Assembly: GCF_005818865.1 (NCBI RefSeq)
Contig: NZ_VBRY01000001.1
Coordinates: 310,001 to 374,000, forward strand
DNA length: 64,000 nt
Direction: 5' to 3'
DNA from: Mariprofundus erugo
GTDB lineage: Bacteria > Pseudomonadota > Zetaproteobacteria > Mariprofundales > Mariprofundaceae
The stretch's first letter is position 1; every line of letters begins with the position of its first letter. The notes under the pieces are model-generated. The model saw only the letters and a program-made list of their open reading frames with translations. It did no database searches and was not told where the DNA came from. Position numbers and translations under genes: made by a program. Shown here in pieces: positions 35,232 through 46,700 of this stretch.

Positions 35232-37283
35232 ATGAGTCGGCCTGGAGAGGCTGCTAAGCCCCGTATTGGTGAGTTGCTGGTGAGCCGTGGGCTCATCAGC
35301 AACGAGCAGCTTGAGGAGGCACTGCAGCAGCAGCGAGATAGTGGCGGGCGGCTTGGCGATATTATCCTCGCCCGTGGCTGGGTTACGACGGTCGTTTTTT
35401 ATGACGCTCTGACGGATCATTTCCGTAAAGGTCGGATCGGCGATCTGCTGCTTGAGCGGGGGATGATTAGCGAAGATCAGCTGGCAGAGGCGATTCTCAT
35501 TCAAAAGGAGTGGGGAAGTCGTATCGGTGATATCATCCAGTCAAAGGGGTGGGTCAAGCCGATTGTCATGGGCAAGCTGCTGGCCGAGCACTTTGACAAG
35601 CCGCATGTGGACCTGACGGCGGACCGCTTTGATGAGAAGCTGCTTGACCGCGACCATTTGAGTACCTACTCGACCTATCTGTTTGTGCCATGGCGCCGGG
35701 AAAACGGCCTGCTGAAGGTGGCGATGGCTGATGTGACACCGGATCTGCTGACTACGGTCAGCGAGACTGTCGGAGAGCCGTTCGATTTTGTACTGACCTC
35801 CAAATTTGATATTATCTGGATGGTTCAGGAGGTCGGCGATCTCTATTACGGCTTCAGGGCTGTACACGAGCTGGCCAACGTTTTGCCGCAGTTTTCGGCC
35901 AGTCGTGTGTTTACCGACCGGCAGCTGCTGGTTCTGGCGATTATGATCGCCGTCTTTGTGGTGTCGATGTACTTCTGGCCGGTCGGTACGCTGATCGCGG
36001 TCAACGTTATTATTTCGATCTTTCTGATTCTGAACTTTATGCTGCGCATGGTGTTGACATGGGTGGGCGGTGATAAGCGTTACGATCAGGTGGTCACCGA
36101 CGAAGAGGTATTGGCACTCGATGACAAGACCTTGCCGATTTATACCATTTTGCTGCCGATGTATCATGAGTCGGCGACGCTGCCGCATATCGCCCAGGCA
36201 CTGCGCTCACTCGATTATCCTCTGGCCAAGCTCGATATCAAACTGGTACTTGAGCAGGACGATGATGAAACGATTAATACGGCAAAGGATCTCGGTCTGG
36301 AGGGTATTTTCGAGATCATCCGTATTCCTGACTGCCTGCCGAAAACCAAGCCCAAAGCCTGTAATTATGCGATGAATTTTTGTCGTGGCGAGCTGGTAAC
36401 CATCTATGATGGTGAGGATGCTCCCGAGCCGGATCAGCTGAAAAAGATGGTGATCGCCTTCCGGAAGGGGCCGAAAAATATGGCGGTGATCCAGGGACGT
36501 CTGAACTATTTCAACGTGGCTGAGAACTGGCTGACCCGTATGTTTACCATGGAGTATTCGCTGTGGTTCGATTTTTACCTGCCTGCGCTGGATGCTCTGA
36601 ATATTCCGATTCCGCTCGGAGGGACCTCCAATCACTTCAAGATCGAGGTGTTGCGTGAGCTCAGGGGCTGGGACCCTTATAATGTGACCGAAGACTGCGA
36701 CCTTGGCGTGCGGCTGACACAGAACGGCTATCGAGTGGGCGTGGTGAACTCGACCACCTTTGAAGAGGCAAATAACTCGATCCCGAACTGGCTGCGTCAG
36801 CGCTCCCGCTGGCTGAAAGGCTATATGCAGAGCTTTCTCGTACATACGCGTACGCCGATCAAGCTTTACAAGGAGCTTGGGGCGGTCGGTTTCTGGGGCT
36901 TCCAGTTTTTCATCGGCGGCACCATCGTCAGTGCCTTGCTGACACCGGTGATGTTTCTGATGTATTTTATCTGGCTGGTTACAGATACGCTCGCATTCAA
37001 CCCTTATTTCCCGCCATTTGTGCTCTATCTGACGCTGTTTAACCTGTTGATCGCCAATGGCATGCTGATCTATCTGTTTATGCTCAGTGGCTTTAAACGC
37101 CGTTACTTTGGACTGATTCCATGGTCATTGACCGTACCATTTTACTGGTTTCTGCAGTCCTGGGCCGGCTATAAAGGGCTGTGGCAGCTGATCAACAAAC
37201 CGTTCTACTGGGAAAAGACCCATCATGGTCTGACATCATTTACGGCATCGCATGACGTGGGCGAAGGCGAAAAGAAATCATGA
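35232..37283 (+). CDS. sfz2: GT2 polysaccharide synthase with tandem N-terminal MshEN repeats
   Basis: A 683-residue membrane glycosyltransferase. Residues 10-130 hold four MshEN-type motifs: RIGELLVSRGLIS, RLGDIILARGWVT, RIGDLLLERGMIS and RIGDIIQSKGWVK. MshEN binds c-di-GMP in MshE. Two membrane helices near 235-285 precede the GT2 core: EQDDDE near 340, YDGEDAPEP near 395, TEDCDLG near 486 and QRSRW near 522, the processive-synthase set. Three to four C-terminal helices follow. No PilZ domain is seen at the C terminus, unlike BcsA. AGGTGG precedes ATG 35232; the stop overlaps the next start by 4 bases. Confidence 0.9.
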   Translation: MSRPGEAAKPRIGELLVSRGLISNEQLEEALQQQRDSGGRLGDIILARGWVTTVVFYDALTDHFRKGRIGDLLLERGMISEDQLAEAILIQKEWGSRIGDIIQSKGWVKPIVMGKLLAEHFDKPHVDLTADRFDEKLLDRDHLSTYSTYLFVPWRRENGLLKVAMADVTPDLLTTVSETVGEPFDFVLTSKFDIIWMVQEVGDLYYGFRAVHELANVLPQFSASRVFTDRQLLVLAIMIAVFVVSMYFWPVGTLIAVNVIISIFLILNFMLRMVLTWVGGDKRYDQVVTDEEVLALDDKTLPIYTILLPMYHESATLPHIAQALRSLDYPLAKLDIKLVLEQDDDETINTAKDLGLEGIFEIIRIPDCLPKTKPKACNYAMNFCRGELVTIYDGEDAPEPDQLKKMVIAFRKGPKNMAVIQGRLNYFNVAENWLTRMFTMEYSLWFDFYLPALDALNIPIPLGGTSNHFKIEVLRELRGWDPYNVTEDCDLGVRLTQNGYRVGVVNSTTFEEANNSIPNWLRQRSRWLKGYMQSFLVHTRTPIKLYKELGAVGFWGFQFFIGGTIVSALLTPVMFLMYFIWLVTDTLAFNPYFPPFVLYLTLFNLLIANGMLIYLFMLSGFKRRYFGLIPWSLTVPFYWFLQSWAGYKGLWQLINKPFYWEKTHHGLTSFTASHDVGEGEKKS

Positions 37284-38788
37284 GGCTGAAAGAGCGCCAT
37301 CTTAAGGGTTTTGAAGGCAAGTTGATCCTTGTCGCCATGACCCTTGGCCTGCTGGCAGTGACGATCATGATCCTGTCAAACGGCTTTATGCTGGAGGAGG
37401 CAACCAAGCGCTGGGCGCTGGTGATCAGTACGCTGGGTGCCGCCCAGATCGCAGTACAGAATCTTACCTTTTTGCAGCCGCATTTTCCTTTATATGTACT
37501 GATGCCGTTCTATTATATCCCCGGTCTTGATACCGGAGCGGCGCCTTATCTGGTTTCAGTGCTTGGTGCAACGGTTCTGCTGTTTATGTGGGATCGCGAT
37601 TTGAGAGAGGTGGAAATCAGCCCGTTCCGGCATGTGACGCTGGCGCTGCTGATTATCATTCACCCCTGCTTTTTATGGGCAGCAACATCCGGTGGTTATC
37701 TCATTATGAGTATGATCGCCTTCTACCTGCTCTACCGCGGCTGTCAGCACATTATTTCAGATCACGATATTCACTCTTACATCATGCTCGCCGTGGTGTT
37801 CATGGCCTACTTTTTTGTCGATAGCGCTGCGATCTTCATCTTCGTGGCACTGCTGCCACTGATTGTGGTGGTGGCCCCGATCCGAACGGTGATGGTTTCG
37901 CCATCCGGACTCTATCTGATTGTGGGAACGCCGCTTGCTTTTGCGATCGGAACCTGGGCCTACATGAACTGGATTTTTGAGGGCAGTTTTCTCCACTTTA
38001 TTACCAATGCCGACTCCGCCTATCTTGGTGGCAAGTTACATATCGAGGAGTTTCCGTGGCTGATGCAGTACGGAGGCCAGTTGCTGATGCCGTTTCTGGC
38101 CGCGACCGGATACATGCTTGTGGCATACCCGGTTTCTATCTATCTGCTGCTCGACACGATTGATAACGGTTATCGTTTTCGCGCCTCATTCGTGCTGTTG
38201 TTGCATCCGTTGGTGGCGATTGCCATTGCGACCAGCCAGGAATATCTGTCGCATCCGTTTGAAATTCTCAGTCTGATCAGTGCCGGCCTGATGGCTGAAT
38301 TGACCTATGTAAAAATGCAGACCAGACGTGAGTTCGTGATTCTGGTGTTGTTCATGCTTGTCAGTGTGGTTGGCGGCTGGTGGTTGTTTGCGGAAACATC
38401 CAACGCGCAGATGAAGGAGTGGATGCAGGCATTGCAGGGACCTGTTGTCAGAACGGCGGAAGAGGATACCGATCTTGCTCTCGGCTTGTGGCTGAAAGAC
38501 AACCCGCAACCCACCATTCTGTTCGAGAAATATGCCTACAAGGTGATTGCCGCACGCGGAAATACGAACAATCTGTTCCTTTCATTCAGCAATGAATTCA
38601 AATCCAATCTGCGTCAGCGTGTGCCGGATATGCAGCAGATCGCTCTGCCTGACCCACATACATTGCGGGGCCGCAAGGACTGGGTGAATGGACGTTTTCC
38701 CCATATGTATGAGTATGGGATGACCGGCTACAGACTGGTCTATGACCACCTTGGCTGGCGCGTCTACAGGAAGAAGAGCCATGTTTGA
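37280..38788 (+). CDS. sfz3: Polytopic inner-membrane protein of the stalk-type cluster
   Basis: A 502-residue protein with roughly ten hydrophobic segments over residues 10-370 (LILVAMTLGLLAVTIMILS; LALLIIIHPCFLWAATSGGY; FVILVLFMLVSVVGGWWLF) and a soluble C-terminal part of about 120 residues (WLKDNPQPTILFEKYAYKVI; FSNEFKSNLRQRVPDM). The layout, with many helices and a late soluble domain, is like that of GT-C-type membrane enzymes, but I see no DxD or similar catalytic motif that would settle it. It is translationally coupled to the synthase (ATGA overlap), so it probably works beside it. Confidence 0.75.
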   Translation: MRLKERHLKGFEGKLILVAMTLGLLAVTIMILSNGFMLEEATKRWALVISTLGAAQIAVQNLTFLQPHFPLYVLMPFYYIPGLDTGAAPYLVSVLGATVLLFMWDRDLREVEISPFRHVTLALLIIIHPCFLWAATSGGYLIMSMIAFYLLYRGCQHIISDHDIHSYIMLAVVFMAYFFVDSAAIFIFVALLPLIVVVAPIRTVMVSPSGLYLIVGTPLAFAIGTWAYMNWIFEGSFLHFITNADSAYLGGKLHIEEFPWLMQYGGQLLMPFLAATGYMLVAYPVSIYLLLDTIDNGYRFRASFVLLLHPLVAIAIATSQEYLSHPFEILSLISAGLMAELTYVKMQTRREFVILVLFMLVSVVGGWWLFAETSNAQMKEWMQALQGPVVRTAEEDTDLALGLWLKDNPQPTILFEKYAYKVIAARGNTNNLFLSFSNEFKSNLRQRVPDMQQIALPDPHTLRGRKDWVNGRFPHMYEYGMTGYRLVYDHLGWRVYRKKSHV

Positions 38789-39791
38789 TATGCGCAGATT
38801 ATTGCCGACACTGCTGCTTGCCCTTGTTCTGTCCAGTTGTGCAGCGCCCGGATTGATTCAGAACAGTGCGATGAAACGCGGATTTAATGTGATGCAGCAT
38901 GCATCGATGTCCTGGGAACACCCCTATGCACGTCAGTCTCTGATGGATATGAGATCGACGGGGGCTAACGCGGTTGTGCTGATTGGCTTTCTCAAGCAGT
39001 CGCGGCCGGACTCTGTCGATGTTTCGCGCTCGAGCGCGGTTCGGGATAGTGAACTGAAGCGGGCCATTGCCTATGCTCATGAGCTCGGCCTGTATACCAT
39101 TCTCAAGCCGCAGATGCTGGTGCCCGGTTCATGGGCGGGTGAGATTGACCCCGGCAGTGAAGATGGATGGAAACAGTGGTTCGATGCCTATTCGCGTGAG
39201 ATCGTTCGCTATGCCCGATTTGCCGCTGCAGAGCATGTGGATGCACTGGTATTGGGCACCGAGCTGGTGCATGCGAGCAAACACGTCAACTGGCCAGCCC
39301 TGATTCGTCAGGTTCGGCAGGTGTACCCGTACCCGGGTAAAATTACCTATGCGGCACACAATGTGGATGGCTTGAAGGCATTTCCATACTGGAACCTGCT
39401 GGATACCGTATCGCTGACATTTTACCCATCGCTCGGCGTCACCGGTCAGCGTGATGAGATGCAGCAGTATGTCGACCGGGCGGTCACCGAGTTGCAACAG
39501 GCCACTGGCAGCCTGAATAAACCGCTTTGGGTGCTTGAATTCGGTATGCCATCGGCAAAAGGGGCATCAGCCCGTCCGTGGGAGTGGAGAGATCTGCACA
39601 ATGCCCGCGTCGATATGACAGTGCAAAAAGAGGCGATCGACATCTGGTTGCGGGCACTCGACAAACCCTGGGTGGATGGTGCATTTATATGGGTCTGGTA
39701 TAGCGATGCGAAGTCCGGAACATTGAATGATGCTGATTATACGCCGCAAAACAAGCCTGCCGAAGCGATTATTCGGCGATACTGGAGATGA
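38781..39791 (+). CDS. sfz4: GH113-like glycoside hydrolase lipoprotein
   Basis: A 336-residue lipoprotein with leader MRRLLPTLLLALVLSSC and a TIM-barrel hydrolase domain. The barrel starts KRGFNVMQHASMSWEHPYAR. The likely acid/base Glu lies in LVLGTELVHASKHVNW (near residue 160) and the likely nucleophile Glu in LWVLEFGMPS (near 255), the pattern of GH113 beta-mannanase-like enzymes. ATG 38781 overlaps the previous gene by 8 bases; ATG 38790 is also possible. Within this cluster it could trim or release the exported glycan, as BcsZ does for cellulose. Confidence 0.78.
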   Translation: MFDMRRLLPTLLLALVLSSCAAPGLIQNSAMKRGFNVMQHASMSWEHPYARQSLMDMRSTGANAVVLIGFLKQSRPDSVDVSRSSAVRDSELKRAIAYAHELGLYTILKPQMLVPGSWAGEIDPGSEDGWKQWFDAYSREIVRYARFAAAEHVDALVLGTELVHASKHVNWPALIRQVRQVYPYPGKITYAAHNVDGLKAFPYWNLLDTVSLTFYPSLGVTGQRDEMQQYVDRAVTELQQATGSLNKPLWVLEFGMPSAKGASARPWEWRDLHNARVDMTVQKEAIDIWLRALDKPWVDGAFIWVWYSDAKSGTLNDADYTPQNKPAEAIIRRYWR

Positions 39792-39806
39792 TAAGGAGTG
39801 GTGGAA

Positions 39807-40751
39807 ATGATATCTGACGCTGTACGCCCGGCTACCCGTTTACTGCAGCGACTGCTCGCTGTCGCGACCGCACTTGTCATCACCACATTGCCGGCACACG
39901 CCGGCGTTGGCATGCTGGGGGAGGGGTTTAACCTCTCTTCAACCAGTCTGGGAGTCACCGGGGGAAGTCACCATTGGGATGTGCAGCGCAAGGTGATCCC
40001 ATCGATATGTCAGCGTCGTAATGCCAGTCTTGTGCAGGGCTATGAGTATGGCTACTCCTATTTTCACACCGTATTTGCTTCAGTGGCCTTTGCCTATCGT
40101 AAATGCGGCCAGATTAACCGTGCCGCCAGAATCAATCCTTTAACCTGGCGGGTCAGGCCCGGCTATACCATTCTTGCGGGCCAATCGATGGGACTCGGCG
40201 ATGTGGTGGTAGGCGTCAGAACACGCCTGAATCATATCGATACGGCCTCGTGGGAAATTTTGCTGGCGATTCCGACGGGTTACGATAACAACAGTGCAGC
40301 AAGGCTGGGGCGCGGGGCGTTGGGATTAGGCGTTGGTTTACTGTTTTCATCACTGCCCTATTCGGTGAACAGTAATCCGAACCCATGGGGCTGGTCGCTG
40401 GGGAGTCGCTTTACCTACTACTTCAGTGGCAAGGGTAATACGCTGCAATCGTTTATTGCCGCCCAATATGCCCTTACCGACACCAATTTTGAGCAGACCG
40501 GCGATTTTGGCGAGATTCGTCTGGCGCACTCCACCGGTTTTGCCTTAAGTGGTGTGCAGCAGCAGATCTTTTTCAACCAGGTGCCGAACAGTATGACGAA
40601 CTCCGATCAGACGGTGTTGCAGCTGAAGTACAGCCATTCATTCAGTACCGGATTGTCGACAAGCGCCCATATCGGCAAGGCCTTCTTCGGTAGAAATACG
40701 CCGATTGATTACACCCTTGGATTAGGTGTGAGCTACCGTTGGAAAGATTAA
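39807..40751 (+). CDS. sfz5: Outer-membrane beta-barrel-like protein of the stalk-type cluster
   Basis: A 314-residue protein with a Sec signal ending AHA and a body of alternating aromatic and polar beta-strands (ASWEILLAIPTGYDN; LGLGVGLLFSSLPYSVNSN; WSLGSRFTYYFSGKGN) ending LGLGVSYRWKD. This suggests an outer-membrane barrel of 12-16 strands, although the last residue is Asp, not Phe. The early region has two Cys (ICQRRN; RKCGQ). ATG 39807 is chosen because AAGGAG lies nine bases upstream. Its role may be export or surface anchoring; no family recognised. Confidence 0.72.
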   Translation: MISDAVRPATRLLQRLLAVATALVITTLPAHAGVGMLGEGFNLSSTSLGVTGGSHHWDVQRKVIPSICQRRNASLVQGYEYGYSYFHTVFASVAFAYRKCGQINRAARINPLTWRVRPGYTILAGQSMGLGDVVVGVRTRLNHIDTASWEILLAIPTGYDNNSAARLGRGALGLGVGLLFSSLPYSVNSNPNPWGWSLGSRFTYYFSGKGNTLQSFIAAQYALTDTNFEQTGDFGEIRLAHSTGFALSGVQQQIFFNQVPNSMTNSDQTVLQLKYSHSFSTGLSTSAHIGKAFFGRNTPIDYTLGLGVSYRWKD

Positions 40752-43700
40752 GTGTATAGTCGCAAATCGATGTGGTTTGCGGCATTGCTGCTTGCAGCAA
40801 TGCCCGCGCATGCGTTGTATGCAGCCGACGGCGATGTCTATGTCGTGGTGGATGCATCAAGCCTGCGTAATGGTCCGGATAGTGATTACTCCCCGATTGC
40901 CACGCTGAAAAGTGGTGACCGGGTGCGCGAGATTGCGGTTGCCGGCGACTGGGTCAAGGTACGCCAGGAAGGTGGGCAGGAGGGCTGGCTTTATGCTGCA
41001 TCCCTGCAACGGTTGCCTGCAGCTGCATCATCGTCAACGACACGCCAATCGTCAAAACAGCGGCTTGCTCCGGACGTAGTGGTGGCTGATCCGTTTGCCA
41101 TGGTCGCTGCTCCGCTTGAAACCACGCCAACAGTATCTTTCCGGTCAACCGGCAAGAAAGTCCTCACCCGCGAGCCTGCTGTAGTGCAGTCTCCATTGCC
41201 GGATCCCGCTCTGACACCACTGCTATGGGATGATGCCGTCTTTGCTGCACAACAGCCGCAAGAGAAAGACTCTGCTGTCGCAACGGCTGCGGACAAAGCC
41301 ACGTTATCCAGATCTCATACTGTGGAAGAGGCCTCTTCAGTCGTTGGTCATGCTAACTCCCGGATGGCGATGGCGACCGATCCGTTTGCCGCATCTCCGG
41401 CATCGCAGGACGTTGTCGCAGCGGCGACCGGTGCAGATGCCCGGTCGGGTGATGCCGGCAAGCAAACATCGCAACCATTGCAGACGGGGATGCCGACAGT
41501 ATCGGCGCGATATCGTTTTAACAGCAGAAGTAAATTACGCAGGGCAGCGGATGCCAGCTCCGATGTCATTGGCTGGGCCGGTCAGGATGCCTATGTCCGT
41601 GAGCTGGGGCGTCAGGGAAACTGGGTCAGAGTCGAGATGGAGGTCAGCAGGCGGACAGGCTGGGTATATAGTCAGGTATTAACGCCGGTACCATCTCAGG
41701 CTATGGCCGTTGCAGCCAACCCGGAGGAAAGCACCCCGCCGAAGAAAAGGGGGGGGGCAGCGCAACAGGTCAATGTGGCTGATGTGTTATCCAAAGCCGT
41801 GCCTGTAGCTGCCGAAGTGCCTGTGAATAGAGCCCCTGAGGTTGTACCGGTTCACACCGGGGTAACAGTTGAGCATGCATCGACAGAACAGGATACAGGT
41901 TCAGGCAGTATGGCTTCAGCCCTGACCATGGCATTGCCACAGAAAACTGAAGCGATCGATTCCGGATCGTTGCCGCAGCTACCCGTTCAGCCGGAGGTTT
42001 CTCCGGCAGTGTCAGTACCCGCCAGTCAGGCCATCAAACCTGTTTATCGCTTTACCGGCAGGTCCAGGCTGCGTGCAGGCCCCGGCTCCGGTTTTGATGT
42101 TGTCGGTTGGGCCGGTTTGGATGCACTGGCCAGCGAGCAGAAGCGTCAGGGTGACTGGATCAGGATCGAGATGCAGGTCAGCAAACGCGTCGGCTGGGTC
42201 TATAAAGGCGTTGTGACAGAGGTTCCGTCAGCCGTTGATGCGAATGTAAATCCGGCTGTGTTGCCTAAGGCAGCGCCTGAGTTGGCGGCACATGATCTGG
42301 CGACACATGATCTGGCCGTGAGCAGCGAGCCACCGGTCCCGGTGGTCGGGGAAGGGGCACCTGCGCGGGTAGCAGAGACTCCTGCTGCTGTCCTGCCCGG
42401 TCTGCAAACAGATACAGCAGAACAGGCTGTTCCCGCTCAGCCACAGATCACTTCTCCTGATCGCTCTGCAGGTCCGACGATTGCAGAAACAATGCCGGTT
42501 GCGACGGGTGAACCACATCAGGCGGTCGAAACCAGTCAGAGTGGTGGCGAGACACAGAATCAGCCTGCAACAGCATCTGTCGGAACCGATGCCGTGCAGG
42601 CAAGGCCATTGTACCGTTTTAGCAGCAGGTCGAAGCTTCGTAGCGGACCGGATGCAAACGATGAAGTTGTCGGTTGGGCAGGTGCTGATGCACTGGCCAG
42701 CGAGCAGCAGCGCCAGGGCGACTGGATCAAGGTCGAGATGCAGGTCAGCAAACGTAGCGGCTGGGTCTATAAAGGCGTTTTATCCCCACTTGTCCCGGCT
42801 GAAGTTGGTACGCCTGCTGCCGCAGATAGCGCAGTTGATGCAGTAGCTGCTGCATCCAAAAAGGTGGCCGGGCAAGGCTGGCCGCCTGAGGCGGCTACGG
42901 TCATTACACCTGATGTGGCTGTTTCCGGGAAACAACCCGCCACAACCGAGCCTGTCAGTCAGATTGCTGAACAGCAGGGTGATTCAGCTGCTGTGATGGC
43001 ACAGCGATCCCCGGATATGGCGGCGGTTGATGCACTGCCACCGGCGCCGAAAGAGGTTGCTGTGGTTGCAGCCGATACGGTTGGTTCTCAACCAGTGAGC
43101 GGCCAGGAAAATATGATTATGCAGACCACTCCTATTCGCAGTGGTCCGGGGTCCCTGTTTGAGGTACTCGGTTGGGCGGGTAGCGGTGCTTCTGTTGTGC
43201 CATTGGCCAGTCAGGGCAAATGGGTGAATGTCCGCATGCGTGAGAGCGGCAGGGTCGGCTGGATCGATGCGGCGGCATTGCGTGAGCAGGCTGTGGTGGT
43301 TCCTCAGAGTGCGCCATTACCAATGGCGATACCAGAGGTCAGACCTGTAGCCTCTGATGCAACGGTGCCAACTGTGGCTCCTGAACCAGTCGAAAAAGCG
43401 GCTCTGCCGGCAGAGACGTCGGCGGATATCGGCAAGCTCTGCTTTTTTAATCGGACCAGTAATCTTCAGGCCGGTCCGTCGGATGCCGCCGGCCGTATTG
43501 GCTGGGTCGGGCAGAATGAGTCGGCCACGGTGCTTGAGAGTCAGGGTGACTGGCGCAAGGTGAAGATGACCATCAGTGGTGCCGAAGGCTGGGTGCCGCG
43601 CAGCCTGTTGCTGGCAGCACTTGAACCGGTGAATGGTGAGACCATTGCTCCGGTTGTGGTCAAACGTCCGCTGGCCGAGGTGAAAAAGCCACAGGTTGAA

Positions 43701-46700
43701 ACGGCGGCAGCGGCACCTGTGGCAGCAGTTAAAACTGTTGGGACAAAGGTGGCTGAAGTGCCAACCGAGATGCAGATGCTGGTTGGTGCGGATAATCGTG
43801 TGACCCATCCGACAGTGATGCGCAGTGGTCCGAGTCCGTTGTATGAGGTGAGTGGCTGGCTGGGTAAGGATGCCGCACTTGTTGCAATCAGTCAGCAGGG
43901 CGACTGGGTGCATGTCCGTCTGCATGATGGTGGTCGGGACGGGTGGATTGAGGCGCCACTGCTGCAGTTGCCGGTGGTGAAAACGGGTGAGGTTGCAGCG
44001 GCGATGCCACTGGTGCCGTTGCAGCAGAGGGCTGCCCGGGTGGCAGCAGCACCCGCAGTGGCGGCGACCGATGAGGTCGGCAAGCTCTGGTTTTTTAATC
44101 GGACCGGTAATCTTCAGGCTGGTCCGTCGGATGCCGCCGGGCGTATTGGCTGGGTCGGGCAGAATGAGTCGGCCACGGTGCTTGAGAGTCAGGGTGACTG
44201 GCGCAAGGTAAAGATGACCATCAGTGGTGCCGAAGGCTGGGTGCCGCGCAGCCTGTTGCTGGCAGCACTTGAACCGGTGAATGGTGAGACCATTGCTCCG
44301 GTTGTGGTCAAACGTCCGCTGGCCGAGGTGAAAAAGCCACAGGTTGAAACGGCGGCAGTGGTACCTGTGGCAGCAGTTAAAGCTGTTGAGACAAAGGTGG
44401 CTGAAGCCCCGACCGAGATGCAGATGCTGGTTGGTGCGGATAATCGTGTAGCCCACCCGACGGCGATGCGCAGTGGTCCGAGTCCGTTGTATGAGGTGAG
44501 TGGCTGGCTGGGTAAGGATGCCGCACTTGTTACACTCAGTCAGCAGGGTGACTGGGTGCATGTCCGTCTGCATGATGGTGGTCGGGACGGGTGGATTGAG
44601 GCGCCACTGCTGCAGTTGCCGGTGGTGAAAACGGGTGAGGTTGCAGCGGCGATGCCACTGGTGCCATTGCAGCAGACGGCTGCCCGGGTGGCAGCAGCAC
44701 CTGCAATGGCGGCGACCGATGAGGTCGGCAAGCTCTGGTTTTTTAATCGGACCAGTAATCTTCAGGCTGGTCCGTCGGATGCAGCCGGGCGTATTGGCTG
44801 GGTCGGGCAGAATGAGTCGGCCACGGTGCTTGAGAGTCAGGGTGACTGGCGCAAGGTGAAGATGACCATCAGTGGTGCCGAAGGCTGGGTGCCGCGCAGC
44901 CTGTTGCTGGCAGCACTTGAACCGGTGAATGGTGAGGCCATTGCTCCGGTTGTGATGCGGCGTCCGCCGGTACATGTGGAGGCAGCCTCCGTGAACCTTA
45001 CAACTACGGAGGAAGCAGCAGCTCCTGTGCGTGATATGCAGGTTTTGGCTGCTGTGAAGAACCAGGTATCCAGAACGACGGTGGTGCGCAGCGGTCCGGG
45101 CACAGCCTTTGAGGTGCGTGGCTGGGTCGGCAAGGGTGTGGATATCATGCCGCTGAATCAGCAGGGAGGCTGGGTCAATGTGCGCCTTGAGGAGAAGGGG
45201 CGGCAGGGATGGATTGACAGTGGTTCGGTCGAGCGCCCTGTCGTGGTGACTGCAAGTGTGCCATCACCCTGGGCGGGTAGTCCGCAAGCGCTTGCTGCGA
45301 ATACATCCACTGCATCTGCACAGACCGCTGCCAATAAGGGTAATCTCTATATATTCAAACAAACCAGTGATTTGCTGGGGGGGCCAGGGCAGGCCTTTGA
45401 GCGGGTCGGCTGGGTGGGCCGCAATGAGTCGGCCAGGGTCATTGGCAGCAAGGGCGACTGGCGCAAGGTGCAGATGACCATCAGTGGCAAGTCAGGCTGG
45501 GTGCCGGAAACGCTGCTGACGGCAGTGCTTGGTCCGACGACGATTGCACTTGAAGAGGATAAAAAGCCTGTTGAGCAGCGTAAGCCCGATGCCTTTAGTG
45601 AGCCTCAGCGGGCGCGTGTGCTGGTGACCTCAACGCTGCGCCGGACAGCAGCATCTGATGCCGATATGAGTGGTTGGGTGGCCCGTGGTGAAATGGTCTC
45701 CGTGCTTGCCAGTGAAGGTGGCTGGACGCATGTCAGCCCGCTGCAGACAGGGAAAGAGGCGGGGTGGATCCAGTCCGATTATCTTAAGCTGATGAAGCCG
45801 GCCAATCTGGTGGGACGCAATATTATTGGTGGTTCGATTCCTTATGAAAGCTATAAGGATCGTATCTCGCATGGTGAGGTGTTTAACTTTTCATACTCGG
45901 CACTTGAGCAGGCTCTTTACCCGGTGCCGGTTGAAGAGATTGATATGGTGATGTCGGAGCCGGACCTTAAAGGCCTCTATCGTAAGGGTATGTATGATAA
46001 ATCCGCTTTCGACGTGAATCTGCATATGGGCAAGATGAAGTTGCATGGCGAGGTCAGCGTACTGGGAAGTTCGACCCGTGTGTTCCGCAAGAAATCGCTG
46101 CTGATCAAGCTGGATAAGCAGGGCGGCCGCTGGTACGGGCGTCGTCATATCGCGCTGCGTACCCAGTCATCGGATAAATCGATGATGCGAGAGTATCTGT
46201 CGTGGAAGCTGCTGGCAGCGATGGGGATGAAGGTGCCTGAGGTGCACTTTGCCCGTGTCCGTTTCAATCACAGCGAGCAAACAACGTTGTATCTCTCCAT
46301 CGGCTGGATGGGTAAGGAGTTCTTTACCGACAACGGGCTGGATCCAAGAGGCGAGTTCTTCCAGCCGAATGACGCGGCTCACTGCGGTGATCTCTATACA
46401 GCCGAGCACATGAACCTCTGCTTTGACAAGATCACACCGGAGGATGGCGATTACAGTTCGATATCGGACATGGCCAGGGCAGTCGTGAATGCAACACCGG
46501 AAAACATTGATCAGGTGCTGGAACAGTATTTTGATAGTGAGACGGTGTTGAACTGGATTGTCGGCAACTCGCTGGTGACCAATGGTGATACCTACAACAA
46601 GAACTACTGGCTCTACCACCAGCCGGCGGGCAAGTGGACGGTGGTGCCATGGGACTACAACCTGACCATGGGTCGTACCTACGATCCGTTCGGAGTGGCA

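Noticed and set aside
43431-44954. Regular repeats that could suggest CRISPR or satellite DNA
   Set aside because: The 648-bp period is in frame with SH3-like domains of one protein; there are no short repeats with unique spacers anywhere in the window.
43317-44975. A 552-codon open frame on the minus strand
   Set aside because: It mirrors the 648-bp repeat of the giant + strand protein; its translation is His/Arg/Pro-rich and repeats with the same period, as an antisense shadow would.
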